Origin: G963422745 sp965214285
Lineage (GTDB): Bacteria > Actinomycetota > Acidimicrobiia > Acidimicrobiales > Aldehydirespiratoraceae
Direction of reading: 5' to 3'
Assembly: GCA_965214285.1 (NCBI GenBank)
Contig: OZ243946.1
Coordinates: 2,108,001-2,172,000 of the forward strand
Length of the DNA stretch: 64,000 nucleotides
Both the position numbers and the translations under genes were made by a program. The notes beneath the pieces are model-generated. The model made no database searches. It was not told the DNA's origin and saw only the letters and a program-made list of their open reading frames with translations. Of this stretch, positions 24,458 through 34,515 are shown piece after piece. The first letter of the stretch is position 1; each line of letters starts with the position of its first letter.

Positions 24458-26122
24458 CTAGGGCGCTGACGGCTTGACGTAGTGGGCTGCTCGCTTCGTG
24501 CCTTGCAGATCGAGCTTCCCCTCGTCGCGGAGGCGTCGGAGAAGGCGGCTGGCTCGCTCGGAGTCGAGCCCGCACAGATCCGAGGCCTGCCGCCGGGTGA
24601 TCGAGCCGTGACGGTCAACGTGAGCGAGCACTCTCTGCTCCTGCTCGGCCTTGTCGAGACCACGAGCTTGCATCTGGCCGGGTGAGACGGCGAGCCGGCT
24701 GTAGGTGGAGGTCGAGAAGGAGTAGGCCTGGCCCCGGCGTTCGCTGCGGATCTCCACCAGGCCCTTGTCTGCCAGGCGGTTGAGCTTGGTGCGTGCCTCC
24801 TGCGGGTCGCCCTGGAACAGCTCAGCGGCCTTGGCCTCGGTGATGCTCCGCTCCAGCCGGATCTCGTGCAAGGCCAGCAAGTCCTCGAGCGAGAACACCT
24901 GGCCGTTACGACGCTCCTCGTCCAGGAAGCCCGCCAGTTCCTTATCCGCAGGCCCCGAGCGCACCCGCGCCACGACCGAGTGTGGGTTGCTCCTGGAGTA
25001 ATCCGGGGCGGGCCTGCCCATAGCCAGCTGGCCGGCGAAGGCCCGGTTGACGCCCCGTCCGATCCGATCCACGATCCCGGCCCGCTTGAACGCATCGGCC
25101 AACGCAGGATTGCGCGGGCGAGGCGGTGTGGTCAGCAGATTCGAGGCGGTCACCCCAACAGGGAAGCCCCCAGGGTTCGAGACCTCCAGCGCGTCCTGGG
25201 ACACCTCGACGATCGTCGGACCCTGGGCGGTGTAGTCACGATGCACCAGCGCGTTGGCGATCAGCTCCCTGATGGTCACCTCGGCGAACCTCGGCAGCGG
25301 CACCCTGAACATGCCGATGTCGAGCTCCTCCTCCGGATTGCGGGCCTGGACGCGGTCTGTGATCTCGACCATTGCCCGAAGCAGCGGCAGCGGCCCGGTC
25401 TGGCTGGCCCGCACTTCCAGGCCGTCGAGGTGCTGGAAGCCCACTTCGTAGCCCGGAACATGGCGGCCGATCATCGCCGCCTTTCCGAACAGCAGCAGCG
25501 AGCCGACGGTTAGCTGGTCGTCGGCGGTCACGAGGTTGAGTGCCCGCAGCAGGTCGGCGTCGGACAGGCTTCCCAGGACTTCGTCGCCGCGGTTGGCCTC
25601 CACGATCTCCCGGTAGCGGTCGAATTCGGTGGCGGAGAGGTCGTCGAGCGTGACTCCGGGGACGGCGACACGCGAGTAGTCGAGGACGCCAAGGCTGCCA
25701 GCGCGCCCGAGGACATCGTGGGGGCGCATGGGCAGGCACTGGGGGCGCCCGTGAACGTCGAGCGCTCGGTACACGTAGCGACCGTCGCTCATGGCGACGA
25801 CGTTGCCGGGGATTCGCACCTCGATGACGATGATTTCCCGTCCGCCGATCTCGGCAACGGTGCAGGTGGTCGACACCGGTGGCTCGGTCCGGTTGGCGAT
25901 CAGGGCTTCGACGCGGCGTGGTTCAGTCTTGGTGTCGTGGCGAGGTTTGGCCCCCACCACGGTGCCATCGTCGTCGACGCCGACAAGGAGCGTGCCGCCG
26001 TTGCCGTTGGCCAGGCAGGCGACCGCCTCCACCAGGTCGCCGTCGTTGATCGGCTCGGCCTTGAACTCGACGGTGAAGGTCTCGCCAGCGGCGAGAATCT
26101 GACGGAGTTCGCTCTGGTCCAT
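24458..26122 (-). CDS. AlbA/Schlafen-type ATP-binding transcriptional regulator
   Basis: A 554-residue protein from ATG 26122. The N-terminal AlbA_2 (Schlafen-like) domain reads TVEFKAEPINDGDLVEAVACL and NGNGGTLLVGVDDDG. A central region has IRELIANALVHRDYTAQGP and EVSNPGGFP, typical of the GHKL-like ATPase half (HATPase_c_4). The C-terminal third has two winged-helix stretches (SITEAKAAELFQGDP; SITRRQASDLCGLDSERASR). Such proteins act as regulators, and some relatives belong to defence systems. A TATACT box 6 nt before the ATG abuts inverted repeats, suggesting autoregulation. The in-frame ATG at 26179 lies inside that operator and is less likely. Confidence 0.85.
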   Translation of the reverse strand: MDQSELRQILAAGETFTVEFKAEPINDGDLVEAVACLANGNGGTLLVGVDDDGTVVGAKPRHDTKTEPRRVEALIANRTEPPVSTTCTVAEIGGREIIVIEVRIPGNVVAMSDGRYVYRALDVHGRPQCLPMRPHDVLGRAGSLGVLDYSRVAVPGVTLDDLSATEFDRYREIVEANRGDEVLGSLSDADLLRALNLVTADDQLTVGSLLLFGKAAMIGRHVPGYEVGFQHLDGLEVRASQTGPLPLLRAMVEITDRVQARNPEEELDIGMFRVPLPRFAEVTIRELIANALVHRDYTAQGPTIVEVSQDALEVSNPGGFPVGVTASNLLTTPPRPRNPALADAFKRAGIVDRIGRGVNRAFAGQLAMGRPAPDYSRSNPHSVVARVRSGPADKELAGFLDEERRNGQVFSLEDLLALHEIRLERSITEAKAAELFQGDPQEARTKLNRLADKGLVEIRSERRGQAYSFSTSTYSRLAVSPGQMQARGLDKAEQEQRVLAHVDRHGSITRRQASDLCGLDSERASRLLRRLRDEGKLDLQGTKRAAHYVKPSAP

Positions 26123-26128
26123 GCGGGG

Positions 26129-26197
26129 AGTATACGCATAGATTTGCGTCTTGGTCACAGAGTTTGCGCAGATACGCAAAATGTGCGCAAAGTCGCA
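26129..26197 (-). promoter_or_regulatory. Promoter and operator of the AlbA-type regulator
   Basis: The -10 box TATACT is at 26129-26134. Three inverted repeats with 6-nt spacers follow upstream: ACGCA/TGCGT (26134-26149), TTTGCG/CGCAAA (26163-26180) and TGCG/CGCA (26184-26197). More TGCGCA words lie at 26250-26300. Site 1 touches the -10 box, a good position for repression. Confidence 0.6.
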
Positions 26198-26345
26198 GGC
26201 TGGAGCAGGAAAACTCCGGGCTCACCGGCGTTAGCCAGCAAAAACAAGGAATGCGCATCAGCCGAGGGATGCACCAGAGAGCGCAAAGTCGTGCGCAATG
26301 CGCGTCCGCAATGCCGTCTTAGCCGGGTCGCTGGTGCTGGAGGGG

Positions 26346-27029
26346 TCAGCGGGGGTGGACTCGGCTCATCAGGGCCGCAGCGACCTCGTGGATCGGCGGG
26401 GCGGGCAGGGTCCCCAGGGGCTCGAGGGTGAAGGCAACCGGCACGCCGTCGTCGGCTGCCGGCGGGCCGGTGCCGGAGCTCGTGGCGTCTCCCGCCTCGG
26501 CGGCAGCGCCGACCTGCACGAGAAGCTGGCCTGCCCCTGTGATGGCGCTCCTCCCGGTGCTGCTGCCCGCAGTGTTGCCGACCACTACCTCCACGAGCCC
26601 GGCCTCGGGGTCGACCATGACCACCTCGCCGATGTGGTGAGCCGCCTCGGCGATGCGCAACAGCAGCTCCGCCGGATCGAGGCCCCCAGCCTTGGCGCTG
26701 CCGGCACTTACAGCAGAGCCGCCGCCAGTACCGGCAGACGAGGTGCCACGCCCGGCGGAGAACCTGTCGAAGCTGGACACCGGGCGGCCGCTCGGGCGGG
26801 GACGAGATGCAGCGCTCCCACGAGCCCCGGCCCCGGCACCGGCAGCGGACCGTCTGGCGATGGCGTCACGCAGGTGAGCGAACGCCTCGTTGACCAGGGC
26901 CGCCTGGGCGTTGGAGCCGCCCACGTCGGGATGCGCCCGGCGGATGGCAGCCCGGTGGGCGGCGCGCAAGTCCTCCAGGGAGCCGGCGGCGTCGACCTGC
27001 AGCACGGCACAGGCACGGGCGGTGTCCAC
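26346..27029 (-). CDS. J-domain (DnaJ N-terminal-like) protein
   Basis: A 227-residue protein from GTG 27029. Residues ~5-60 form a J domain with the essential HPD tripeptide (RRAHPDVGGSNAQAALVNEA), so it should stimulate an Hsp70 ATPase. There is no Gly/Phe or zinc-finger region. After a low-complexity Ala/Gly/Ser linker, a C-terminal part (LDPAELLLRIAEAAHHIGEV, VVMVDPEAGLVEVVVGN) has no family I recognise. Not a full-length DnaJ; the client is unknown. Its start region shares 24 identical bp with the DUF433 gene start. The gene diverges from hppA. Confidence 0.78.
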   Translation of the reverse strand: MDTARACAVLQVDAAGSLEDLRAAHRAAIRRAHPDVGGSNAQAALVNEAFAHLRDAIARRSAAGAGAGARGSAASRPRPSGRPVSSFDRFSAGRGTSSAGTGGGSAVSAGSAKAGGLDPAELLLRIAEAAHHIGEVVMVDPEAGLVEVVVGNTAGSSTGRSAITGAGQLLVQVGAAAEAGDATSSGTGPPAADDGVPVAFTLEPLGTLPAPPIHEVAAALMSRVHPR

Positions 27030-27043
27030 GTCCCCATCATGCC
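27020..27043 (-). promoter_or_regulatory. 24-bp start-region sequence shared with the DUF433 gene
   Basis: Same 24-bp sequence as 24338-24361, again spanning the GTG start codon. The genes are otherwise unrelated, so the match is limited to the initiation region. Confidence 0.5.
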
Positions 27044-27237
27044 CGCCTCGGCTGCGCCACGTCGCCCGCTTCGGGCACCGCATGGGCTCGCCGCCAGGCT
27101 TGCCGGAATCGGCGGCCTGATCGCTAGCGTTGCCCGCCGACCGACTCGCAAGGCCCGACTGCCAGGACACTGGCCGGCCGCCAAGCAGCCGCCGAGCACA
27201 CCCAAGCACACCCAAGACCAACGACACAGGAGACACT

Positions 27238-29340
<2,103 letters not shown>

Positions 29341-29506
29341 GCCCGACGCCGAGAGGGGTCTAGGCCTGACGCCCAGAGGGACAGTCCCGGCGGCGACGCT
29401 GTAGTCGGCGGGTCGGGCAGCAGGGCGACGATCCGAGCGGGCTCTTGTGCGCCGGGGAGACGCGGACGGCCAGAGAGTGTCACACCCCCTGCATAGGGTC
29501 TGCCCC

Positions 29507-29863
29507 ATGCACGATTTCCCGAATCCGCCCGAGGCTTTGGCCCCTGACTCGCCATCTGCGGTCGCTGATCCGGCCGGCCTGGTCACCGATCCCACCGGCT
29601 CGGCGCATCAGCCGGCGCATGGCATGGCCGTGACTCTCGGCGGCTCGATGGAGCCGGTTGGTGGGCAGGCTGGCTCGGCTCAGGGTCTGGCGATGCCTGC
29701 CGATGCCCGGACCAGGCCCGTCGATGGTCTGGCCGGCGGCCGGGCTGCCGGTACGGGTGACGGCCCTGGCGGTTCAGTGGGGCGGTCTGGGCGACTCGGA
29801 TGCGGATTGAATATGGCATACAGGTGTGATTGTCATACTGTGCTGATAGGGTGTATACCATGA
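29507..29863 (+). CDS. Leader ORF 1, duplicate of the HNH gene 5' end
   Basis: A 118-codon frame starting MHDFPNPPEALAP, similar to the first residues of the HNH protein, and ending YRCDCHTVLIGCIP. Its TGA overlaps the ATG of the next leader ORF. The middle is Ala/Gly/Pro-rich with no domain. It looks like a degenerate copy of the HNH gene start; a translated leader role is possible. Confidence 0.45.
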   Translation: MHDFPNPPEALAPDSPSAVADPAGLVTDPTGSAHQPAHGMAVTLGGSMEPVGGQAGSAQGLAMPADARTRPVDGLAGGRAAGTGDGPGGSVGRSGRLGCGLNMAYRCDCHTVLIGCIP

Positions 29864-30087
29864 ACGATCTCTCGAATCCGAGTGAGGCTCTGGCCCTCGA
29901 TCCCGCTGGCCCGGTCGCTGATCCGAGCGCCCCGGCCCTCGACTCGGCTGGCCTGGCCGGTGGACGGGCTGTCGATGCGGCTGGCGGGCCTTGTGGTGCA
30001 GTGGGTCAGTCCGGGCAGCACCAATCTCGATCAGATATCACCAACAGGTGTGATTGTCGAACCCTGCCGATAGGGTGTGCAGCATGA
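29860..30087 (+). CDS. Leader ORF 2, duplicate of the HNH gene 5' end
   Basis: A 75-codon frame starting MNDLSNPSEALALDPAG and ending NRCDCRTLPIGCAA. Both ends match leader ORF 1, and its TGA overlaps the ATG of the HNH gene (ATGA). All three starts follow ATAGGGT(G/C)T, so the unit including promoter-like DNA seems duplicated in tandem. Confidence 0.5.
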   Translation: MNDLSNPSEALALDPAGPVADPSAPALDSAGLAGGRAVDAAGGPCGAVGQSGQHQSRSDITNRCDCRTLPIGCAA

Positions 30088-31727
30088 ACGGTCTCCCGAA
30101 TCCGACGGGGGCTCTGACCCTCGATCCCGCTGGCGCGGCGGGTGCTGCTGCCCCGGTTGAGGGGGATGCGGTGGAGCTGTTCGGCCAGGCTGAGTGTCTG
30201 GTGCGTCAGGTGAAGCCCGGTGGGCGCTCGCTGGGGGAGCTGCGTGCTGCGGCTGGGGCGGCGAAGAGGCTGCAGGGGGGTCTGGACGCGGCGATGTGTG
30301 ACATCACCGCGGAGATCGCTGCGTTGACCACCCCGGGGCGTGCTGCGGGGGTGATCTCTGAGCAGACCGGCAAGTCCAAGCGCGACGCCAGCCGGTTGGC
30401 CAAGGTCGCGCAAGGCCTGGCCGCGATGCCCAACACCAAGAAGAAGCTCGCCGAGGGCGGTTTCACGATCGACCACGCGGCTGCGCTGGTCAACACCGCG
30501 CAGACCGCCGGGGCCGAGGTGGTGGACAACGACGAGGCGCTGCTCAAGGCGGCTGAGGCCAAGCCGGCGGATGTGTTCGCCGGTGACGCCAAGCGCGCCG
30601 AGTTGAAGGCCAGCCGTGATCGTGGCGAGGCTGAGTTGAAGCGTCAGCGCAAGGCACGGCGGGCGTCGCTGGGCAAGGATCGCGATTCGGGGATGGGGAT
30701 CTTGCACGCAGAGCTCGACCCGATCAGCCACGGGCTGCTCGCCCAGGCCTTGCAGACCCACGCCGACAGGCTGTGGCGCACCGACAGCAAGGCAGGCACC
30801 ACCGCCAGTCGCACCGGGGCCCAGCGGATGGCCGACGCGCTGCTGGAGACGATCACCGGCCTCGACGCTCTCACCCACCAGCCCCTCCCCGCCACCAGCA
30901 GCGGCGGCAAGGGCAGCGGGCGGCCGCAGTTGATCATCACCGCAGACATCGGCCTCATCGACGGCCGCAACCCCGACGGCGCATGCGAGATGCTCGGCAC
31001 CGGCCCCGTCCCGCCGGCCATCCTGGAGCGGCTGTCGGCTGACACCGCGGTGGCGGGCATGATCTTCGACGGCGACGGCAGAGCCTTGTGGCTCGGCACC
31101 TCCACCCGCACCCCGAATGCAGCCCAACGCTTGGCGATCGCAGTGCGCGACAAGGGCTGCGTCCGCTGCGGCGCGCCGATGCACATGGCTGACATTCACC
31201 ACATCGTCGAATGGGAGAACGGCGGGCCAACCGACATCGACAACCTCCAAGCACTCTGCGGGCCGTGTCACCGCCAGCACCACCACGACCAAGACCAAAA
31301 GGCCGGCCGCCAACCCCGCCGCCGCCGACCCGCCAACAAGAACAGCAAGAACCGCAAGAACAACCGCACCGCCGGCGGCACCCAGGGCACCCTCGCCATG
31401 ACCAGCGGCCGCAGCATCCAACACCGCATCCCAGTCGGCGCGATCCCCAGCCTCACAGACGCATACCGCGCTGGCTCAGCCGAGAAGCTCTCCTCAACCG
31501 GCACGAACAGCAGCCGGGAACGCTCGACAAGCAGCGGGCAAGACCCGAAAGGCCCCAGCACCGCCCGCGCAGAACGCCCCGGCCCGGCCCGCACGATGCG
31601 CAACCCGGGCGAGGACTTGAACCCGGCGGACATCACCGGCAGCCGGATTGACCGAGCATGCAACAGCGCCGCCGGCGACACAACCCCAGCAGGCGGAACC
31701 CGGAGCCGAGACGGTCCCGACCCCTGA
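30084..31727 (+). CDS. DUF222/HNH endonuclease family protein (13E12-like)
   Basis: A 547-residue protein. The N-terminal two thirds is a DUF222-like helical domain (VRQVKPGGRSLGELRAAAG, GGFTIDHAAALVNTAQTAG). The C-terminal HNH nuclease reads CVRCGAPMHMADIHHIVEW, then NGGPTDIDNLQALCGPCH. This matches the 13E12 repeat family of actinobacteria, often multicopy and mobile. A Lys/Arg- and Pro-rich tail follows. The start ATG 30084 overlaps the stop of leader ORF 2. Function is probably DNA cleavage linked to mobility; not established. Confidence 0.88.
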   Translation: MNGLPNPTGALTLDPAGAAGAAAPVEGDAVELFGQAECLVRQVKPGGRSLGELRAAAGAAKRLQGGLDAAMCDITAEIAALTTPGRAAGVISEQTGKSKRDASRLAKVAQGLAAMPNTKKKLAEGGFTIDHAAALVNTAQTAGAEVVDNDEALLKAAEAKPADVFAGDAKRAELKASRDRGEAELKRQRKARRASLGKDRDSGMGILHAELDPISHGLLAQALQTHADRLWRTDSKAGTTASRTGAQRMADALLETITGLDALTHQPLPATSSGGKGSGRPQLIITADIGLIDGRNPDGACEMLGTGPVPPAILERLSADTAVAGMIFDGDGRALWLGTSTRTPNAAQRLAIAVRDKGCVRCGAPMHMADIHHIVEWENGGPTDIDNLQALCGPCHRQHHHDQDQKAGRQPRRRRPANKNSKNRKNNRTAGGTQGTLAMTSGRSIQHRIPVGAIPSLTDAYRAGSAEKLSSTGTNSSRERSTSSGQDPKGPSTARAERPGPARTMRNPGEDLNPADITGSRIDRACNSAAGDTTPAGGTRSRDGPDP

Positions 31728-32027
31728 CCGCCTCGGAGAGCAGTCGGTCGCCTGCAGGAGTCCGGGAAGGCGGCAGCCCGTGGGCACCAGCCGTAGCCGG
31801 GACGGCCCCAACCCCTGACAGCACGTCCGTGTGGGCCTCCGGCGAACCATCCCCGAAGGCCGCCGCCGACAAGAGATCTTCCACTTCGATAACCCGCCCT
31901 GAGCGCTGGCGACAACGTCTCCAGGAACCCAGGTCAGGGACCAGCATCTTGACAACCGAATAGAGACCAACCGAGGACCGACACCGCGCCCCGGCGGCGA
32001 GGCAGCGCGGGCGGTAGCTTGTTGTCG
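31728..32027. other. Intergenic region with a degenerate copy of the HNH gene 3' end
   Basis: No gene seen. A segment near 31793-31820 (GACGGCCCCAACCCCTGAC) repeats the last bases of the HNH gene near 31702-31727 with a few changes, so the 3' end was duplicated. A TAGCTT box at 32015-32020 is 7 nt before the ATG of the next gene. Confidence 0.5.
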
Positions 32028-32966
32028 ATGGCCGACAAGGGCGAGCAAGGCGTCGGGCAACAGGGTGAGACAAGCGCGGGGCGGCAGGGCAGCCAAAGCG
32101 CGGGGCAACGCTCGGGGCGACTGGCCGGGCGGGATGGCGGGCCACGCGGCGAGGAGAGCGCAGGGCGGCGGGCCGGGAGGCGTGCTGAGCTGCGCAGCCT
32201 GCTGAGACGACGGCGGGCGGCGCTGTCCGAAGCCGAGCAGGCCGCGGCCTCTGCTGCCGTCGCCGACCGTCTTGCCCGCAGCGACCTGCTGGCGGGTGCA
32301 GGCATCGTGGCCGGCTACCTGGCAACAAGAGGCGAGCTCGACATAGACGGCGCGTTGGCCAGCCTGGTGGAGCAAGGCGTCACCGTCACCGTGCCACGGG
32401 TGGTCGGCGAGGATCTGCAGTTCGTGCGCTGGCACCCGACCACGGCGCTCTCGCACGGTGCCTACGGGATAGCCGAGCCTCTTGCCGGCGAGGTCATCGC
32501 TCTCAGCCGCCACGATGTGGTGCTGGCACCGCTGGTCGCCTTCGACAACGACGGCAACCGCCTGGGCCAGGGCGGCGGCTACTACGACCGTGCCCTCGCT
32601 GCAGTGCGAGGCCGCCCCGACTCCGAGGCTGGCGGCGACCCTGCCGAGGGTGGGGATCGCGACGGTGCGGTGGCCGGGTCCGATGGCGCCGCTGCCGAGG
32701 GCGCTGGTCGTGGAAGCCTGGCGGTGGAAGCCGGCCCTCCAGAAGACAAGGAGAACAGGGGCAGCCACGACCCTGATCGGCCCAGCCCTAGCCCTAGCCC
32801 CAGCGAAGGGCCGGTCGTGATCGGTATCGCACACAGCTTCGCCCGCCTCGACAGCCTGCCCACCGAGCCATGGGATCAGCGCCTCGATGCCGTCATCACC
32901 GACCGGCAGACGACCGGCTTCAGCCGGCAACCTAGGGTCCGGCAAATCGGACCCCGCAGGCGCTAG
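32028..32966 (+). CDS. 5-formyltetrahydrofolate cyclo-ligase family protein with insertions
   Basis: A 312-residue protein, against about 190 usual. The core is typical: RAELRSLLRRRRAALSEAEQ, VTVPRVVGEDLQFVRW, GNRLGQGGGYYDRAL (ATP/substrate loop) and VIGIAHSFARL with WDQRLDAVITD. It should convert 5-formyl-THF to methenyl-THF using ATP. A Gln/Gly-rich 45-residue N-terminal extension and a ~70-residue Gly/Asp/Ser/Pro-rich insertion after GGGYYDRAL account for the extra length. ATG 32028 was chosen over TTG 32019. The 3' end lies in a 92-bp tandem repeat. Confidence 0.85.
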   Translation: MADKGEQGVGQQGETSAGRQGSQSAGQRSGRLAGRDGGPRGEESAGRRAGRRAELRSLLRRRRAALSEAEQAAASAAVADRLARSDLLAGAGIVAGYLATRGELDIDGALASLVEQGVTVTVPRVVGEDLQFVRWHPTTALSHGAYGIAEPLAGEVIALSRHDVVLAPLVAFDNDGNRLGQGGGYYDRALAAVRGRPDSEAGGDPAEGGDRDGAVAGSDGAAAEGAGRGSLAVEAGPPEDKENRGSHDPDRPSPSPSPSEGPVVIGIAHSFARLDSLPTEPWDQRLDAVITDRQTTGFSRQPRVRQIGPRRR

Positions 32967-33150
32967 GTCGCTGTCGTGCGCACCGTGATGGCGAGCGCGC
33001 GGGGCTGGCTTGCGCCAGAGGCAGGGAGGTCCGGCAAATCGGCCCCCGAAGGCGCTAGGTCGCTGTCGTGCGCACCGTGATGGCGAGCACGCGGGGCTGG
33101 CTTGCGCCAGAGGCAGGGAGGTCCGGCAAATCGGCCCCCGCAGGCGCTAG
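32936..33150. repeat. 92-bp tandem repeat, 2.3 copies
   Basis: Units start at 32936, 33028 and 33120 (partial), each opening GGTCCGGCAAATCGG. They carry the end of the 5-FCL frame, then TAGGTC-6 nt-GTG, which mimics a leaderless start. The third copy leads directly into the trkA promoter (TAGAAC, 6 nt, GTG). The first copy also has a 7-bp hairpin GGGTCCG/CGGACCC. Confidence 0.9.
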
Positions 33151-33159
33151 AACAGGCCC

Positions 33160-34515
33160 GTGCACGTAGTGGTGGTAGGCGCCGGCGAGGTCGGCTCCTA
33201 TGTAGCCGAGCGCCTCAGCCGCGAGGGTCACGACATCGGCGTGATCGACGTCGACCGGGCCAAGCTGCGAGCCCTCGACGACACCGTCGACGTGCTCACA
33301 GTGGAAGGCAGCGGCACCCATCCCGGCGTGCTGCGCAGAGCCGGCATCGCCGAGGCCGACCTGCTGGTGGCCGTCACCGCCAACGACGAGGTCAACCTGA
33401 TCTCGTCCATGGTCGCCAAGTCGGTCGGCGTGCGCCACTCGATCGTGCGCATCGAGGCCGAGGAGCTGCGCGGCGCGGCCGCCGAGGAGCTGCGGGCCGC
33501 ATCGGGAGCGGACCTGGTGATCGACCCCGATGCCGAGATCGCAGGCGAGATCCTCGAGCTGCTCGCCTTCCCCGGCGCGGACGAGATCGCCCGCATGGCC
33601 GACGGCGAGGTGGTGGTGATCGGCGCACGCCTTCCCGCCCACGCGCCGCTGGTGGGGCGCCGCCTGGAGGAGATCGCCGAGGAGTTCGAGCCCGACTGGG
33701 ACTTCGTGGTCGCCGCCATCGGGCGCGGCGACGAGACCGTCATCCCCAGACGCGACCACCAGCTCCAGGCCCACGACCACGTGCGCATCGTCGCCAAGCG
33801 CCGGGCACGGCGCCTGGTGATCGAGCTGCTGGGCCTCGCCGCCGGGGCGGTCAGCCGGGTGATGCTGCTCGGCGGCGGCCGCACCGCCAGGATCCTCGCC
33901 GAGAGCCTGGCGGACCGGGGCGTGCAGGTGGTGGTAGTGGAGCGAGACCCGGCGCGGGCGCGTGAGCTCGCCGAGAAGCTGGAGGACGCCCTGGTGATGG
34001 AGGGCGACATCACAGACGCCGACCTGCTGGAGGAGGCCGACATCGGCCGCCACGAGGTGGTGGTGGCGCTCACCGGCGAGGACGACGCCAACATCCTGGC
34101 CTGCCTGTACGCCAAGTCGGTCGGGGCGGGGGAGACCATCGGGGTCGTGCACCGCCTGGCTTTGCTGCGCCTGCTCGCCGACGCGGGCATCGACGTGGCC
34201 CTGTCGCCTCGCACCGCGAGTGCCAACGGGGTGCTGCGATTCGTGCGCGGCGACGTGGCCGCGGTGGCGACGTTTCTGCAGGGCGACGTGGAGATCCTCG
34301 AGCTCGACGTGAAGGAGGACAGCCGCGCCGACGGCGAGCTGGTGCGGGAGCTGCGCCTGCCCAAGGACGCCCTGATCGCGGCCGCGGTGCGCGACGGCAA
34401 GAGCCAGATCATCCGAGGACGGAGCCGGCTGCGCGCCCGCGATCACGTGGTCGTGGTGGCCATGCCCGCAGCGGTCGATGAGGTACGGGCCGTCCTGGGC
34501 CATCGTGCAGGCTGA
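33160..34515 (+). CDS. trkA: Trk potassium uptake regulatory subunit TrkA
   Basis: A 451-residue cytoplasmic protein with two RCK modules. Each has a Rossmann NAD-binding start (HVVVVGAGEVGSYVAERL; VMLLGGGRTARILAESL) followed by a TrkA-C ligand domain. It gates the TrkH channel in response to NAD(H)/nucleotides. GTG 33160 is the first codon with the nucleotide-binding motif and lies 6 nt after TAGAAC. Two trkH genes follow; the first overlaps its stop. Confidence 0.95.
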   Translation: MHVVVVGAGEVGSYVAERLSREGHDIGVIDVDRAKLRALDDTVDVLTVEGSGTHPGVLRRAGIAEADLLVAVTANDEVNLISSMVAKSVGVRHSIVRIEAEELRGAAAEELRAASGADLVIDPDAEIAGEILELLAFPGADEIARMADGEVVVIGARLPAHAPLVGRRLEEIAEEFEPDWDFVVAAIGRGDETVIPRRDHQLQAHDHVRIVAKRRARRLVIELLGLAAGAVSRVMLLGGGRTARILAESLADRGVQVVVVERDPARARELAEKLEDALVMEGDITDADLLEEADIGRHEVVVALTGEDDANILACLYAKSVGAGETIGVVHRLALLRLLADAGIDVALSPRTASANGVLRFVRGDVAAVATFLQGDVEILELDVKEDSRADGELVRELRLPKDALIAAAVRDGKSQIIRGRSRLRARDHVVVVAMPAAVDEVRAVLGHRAG

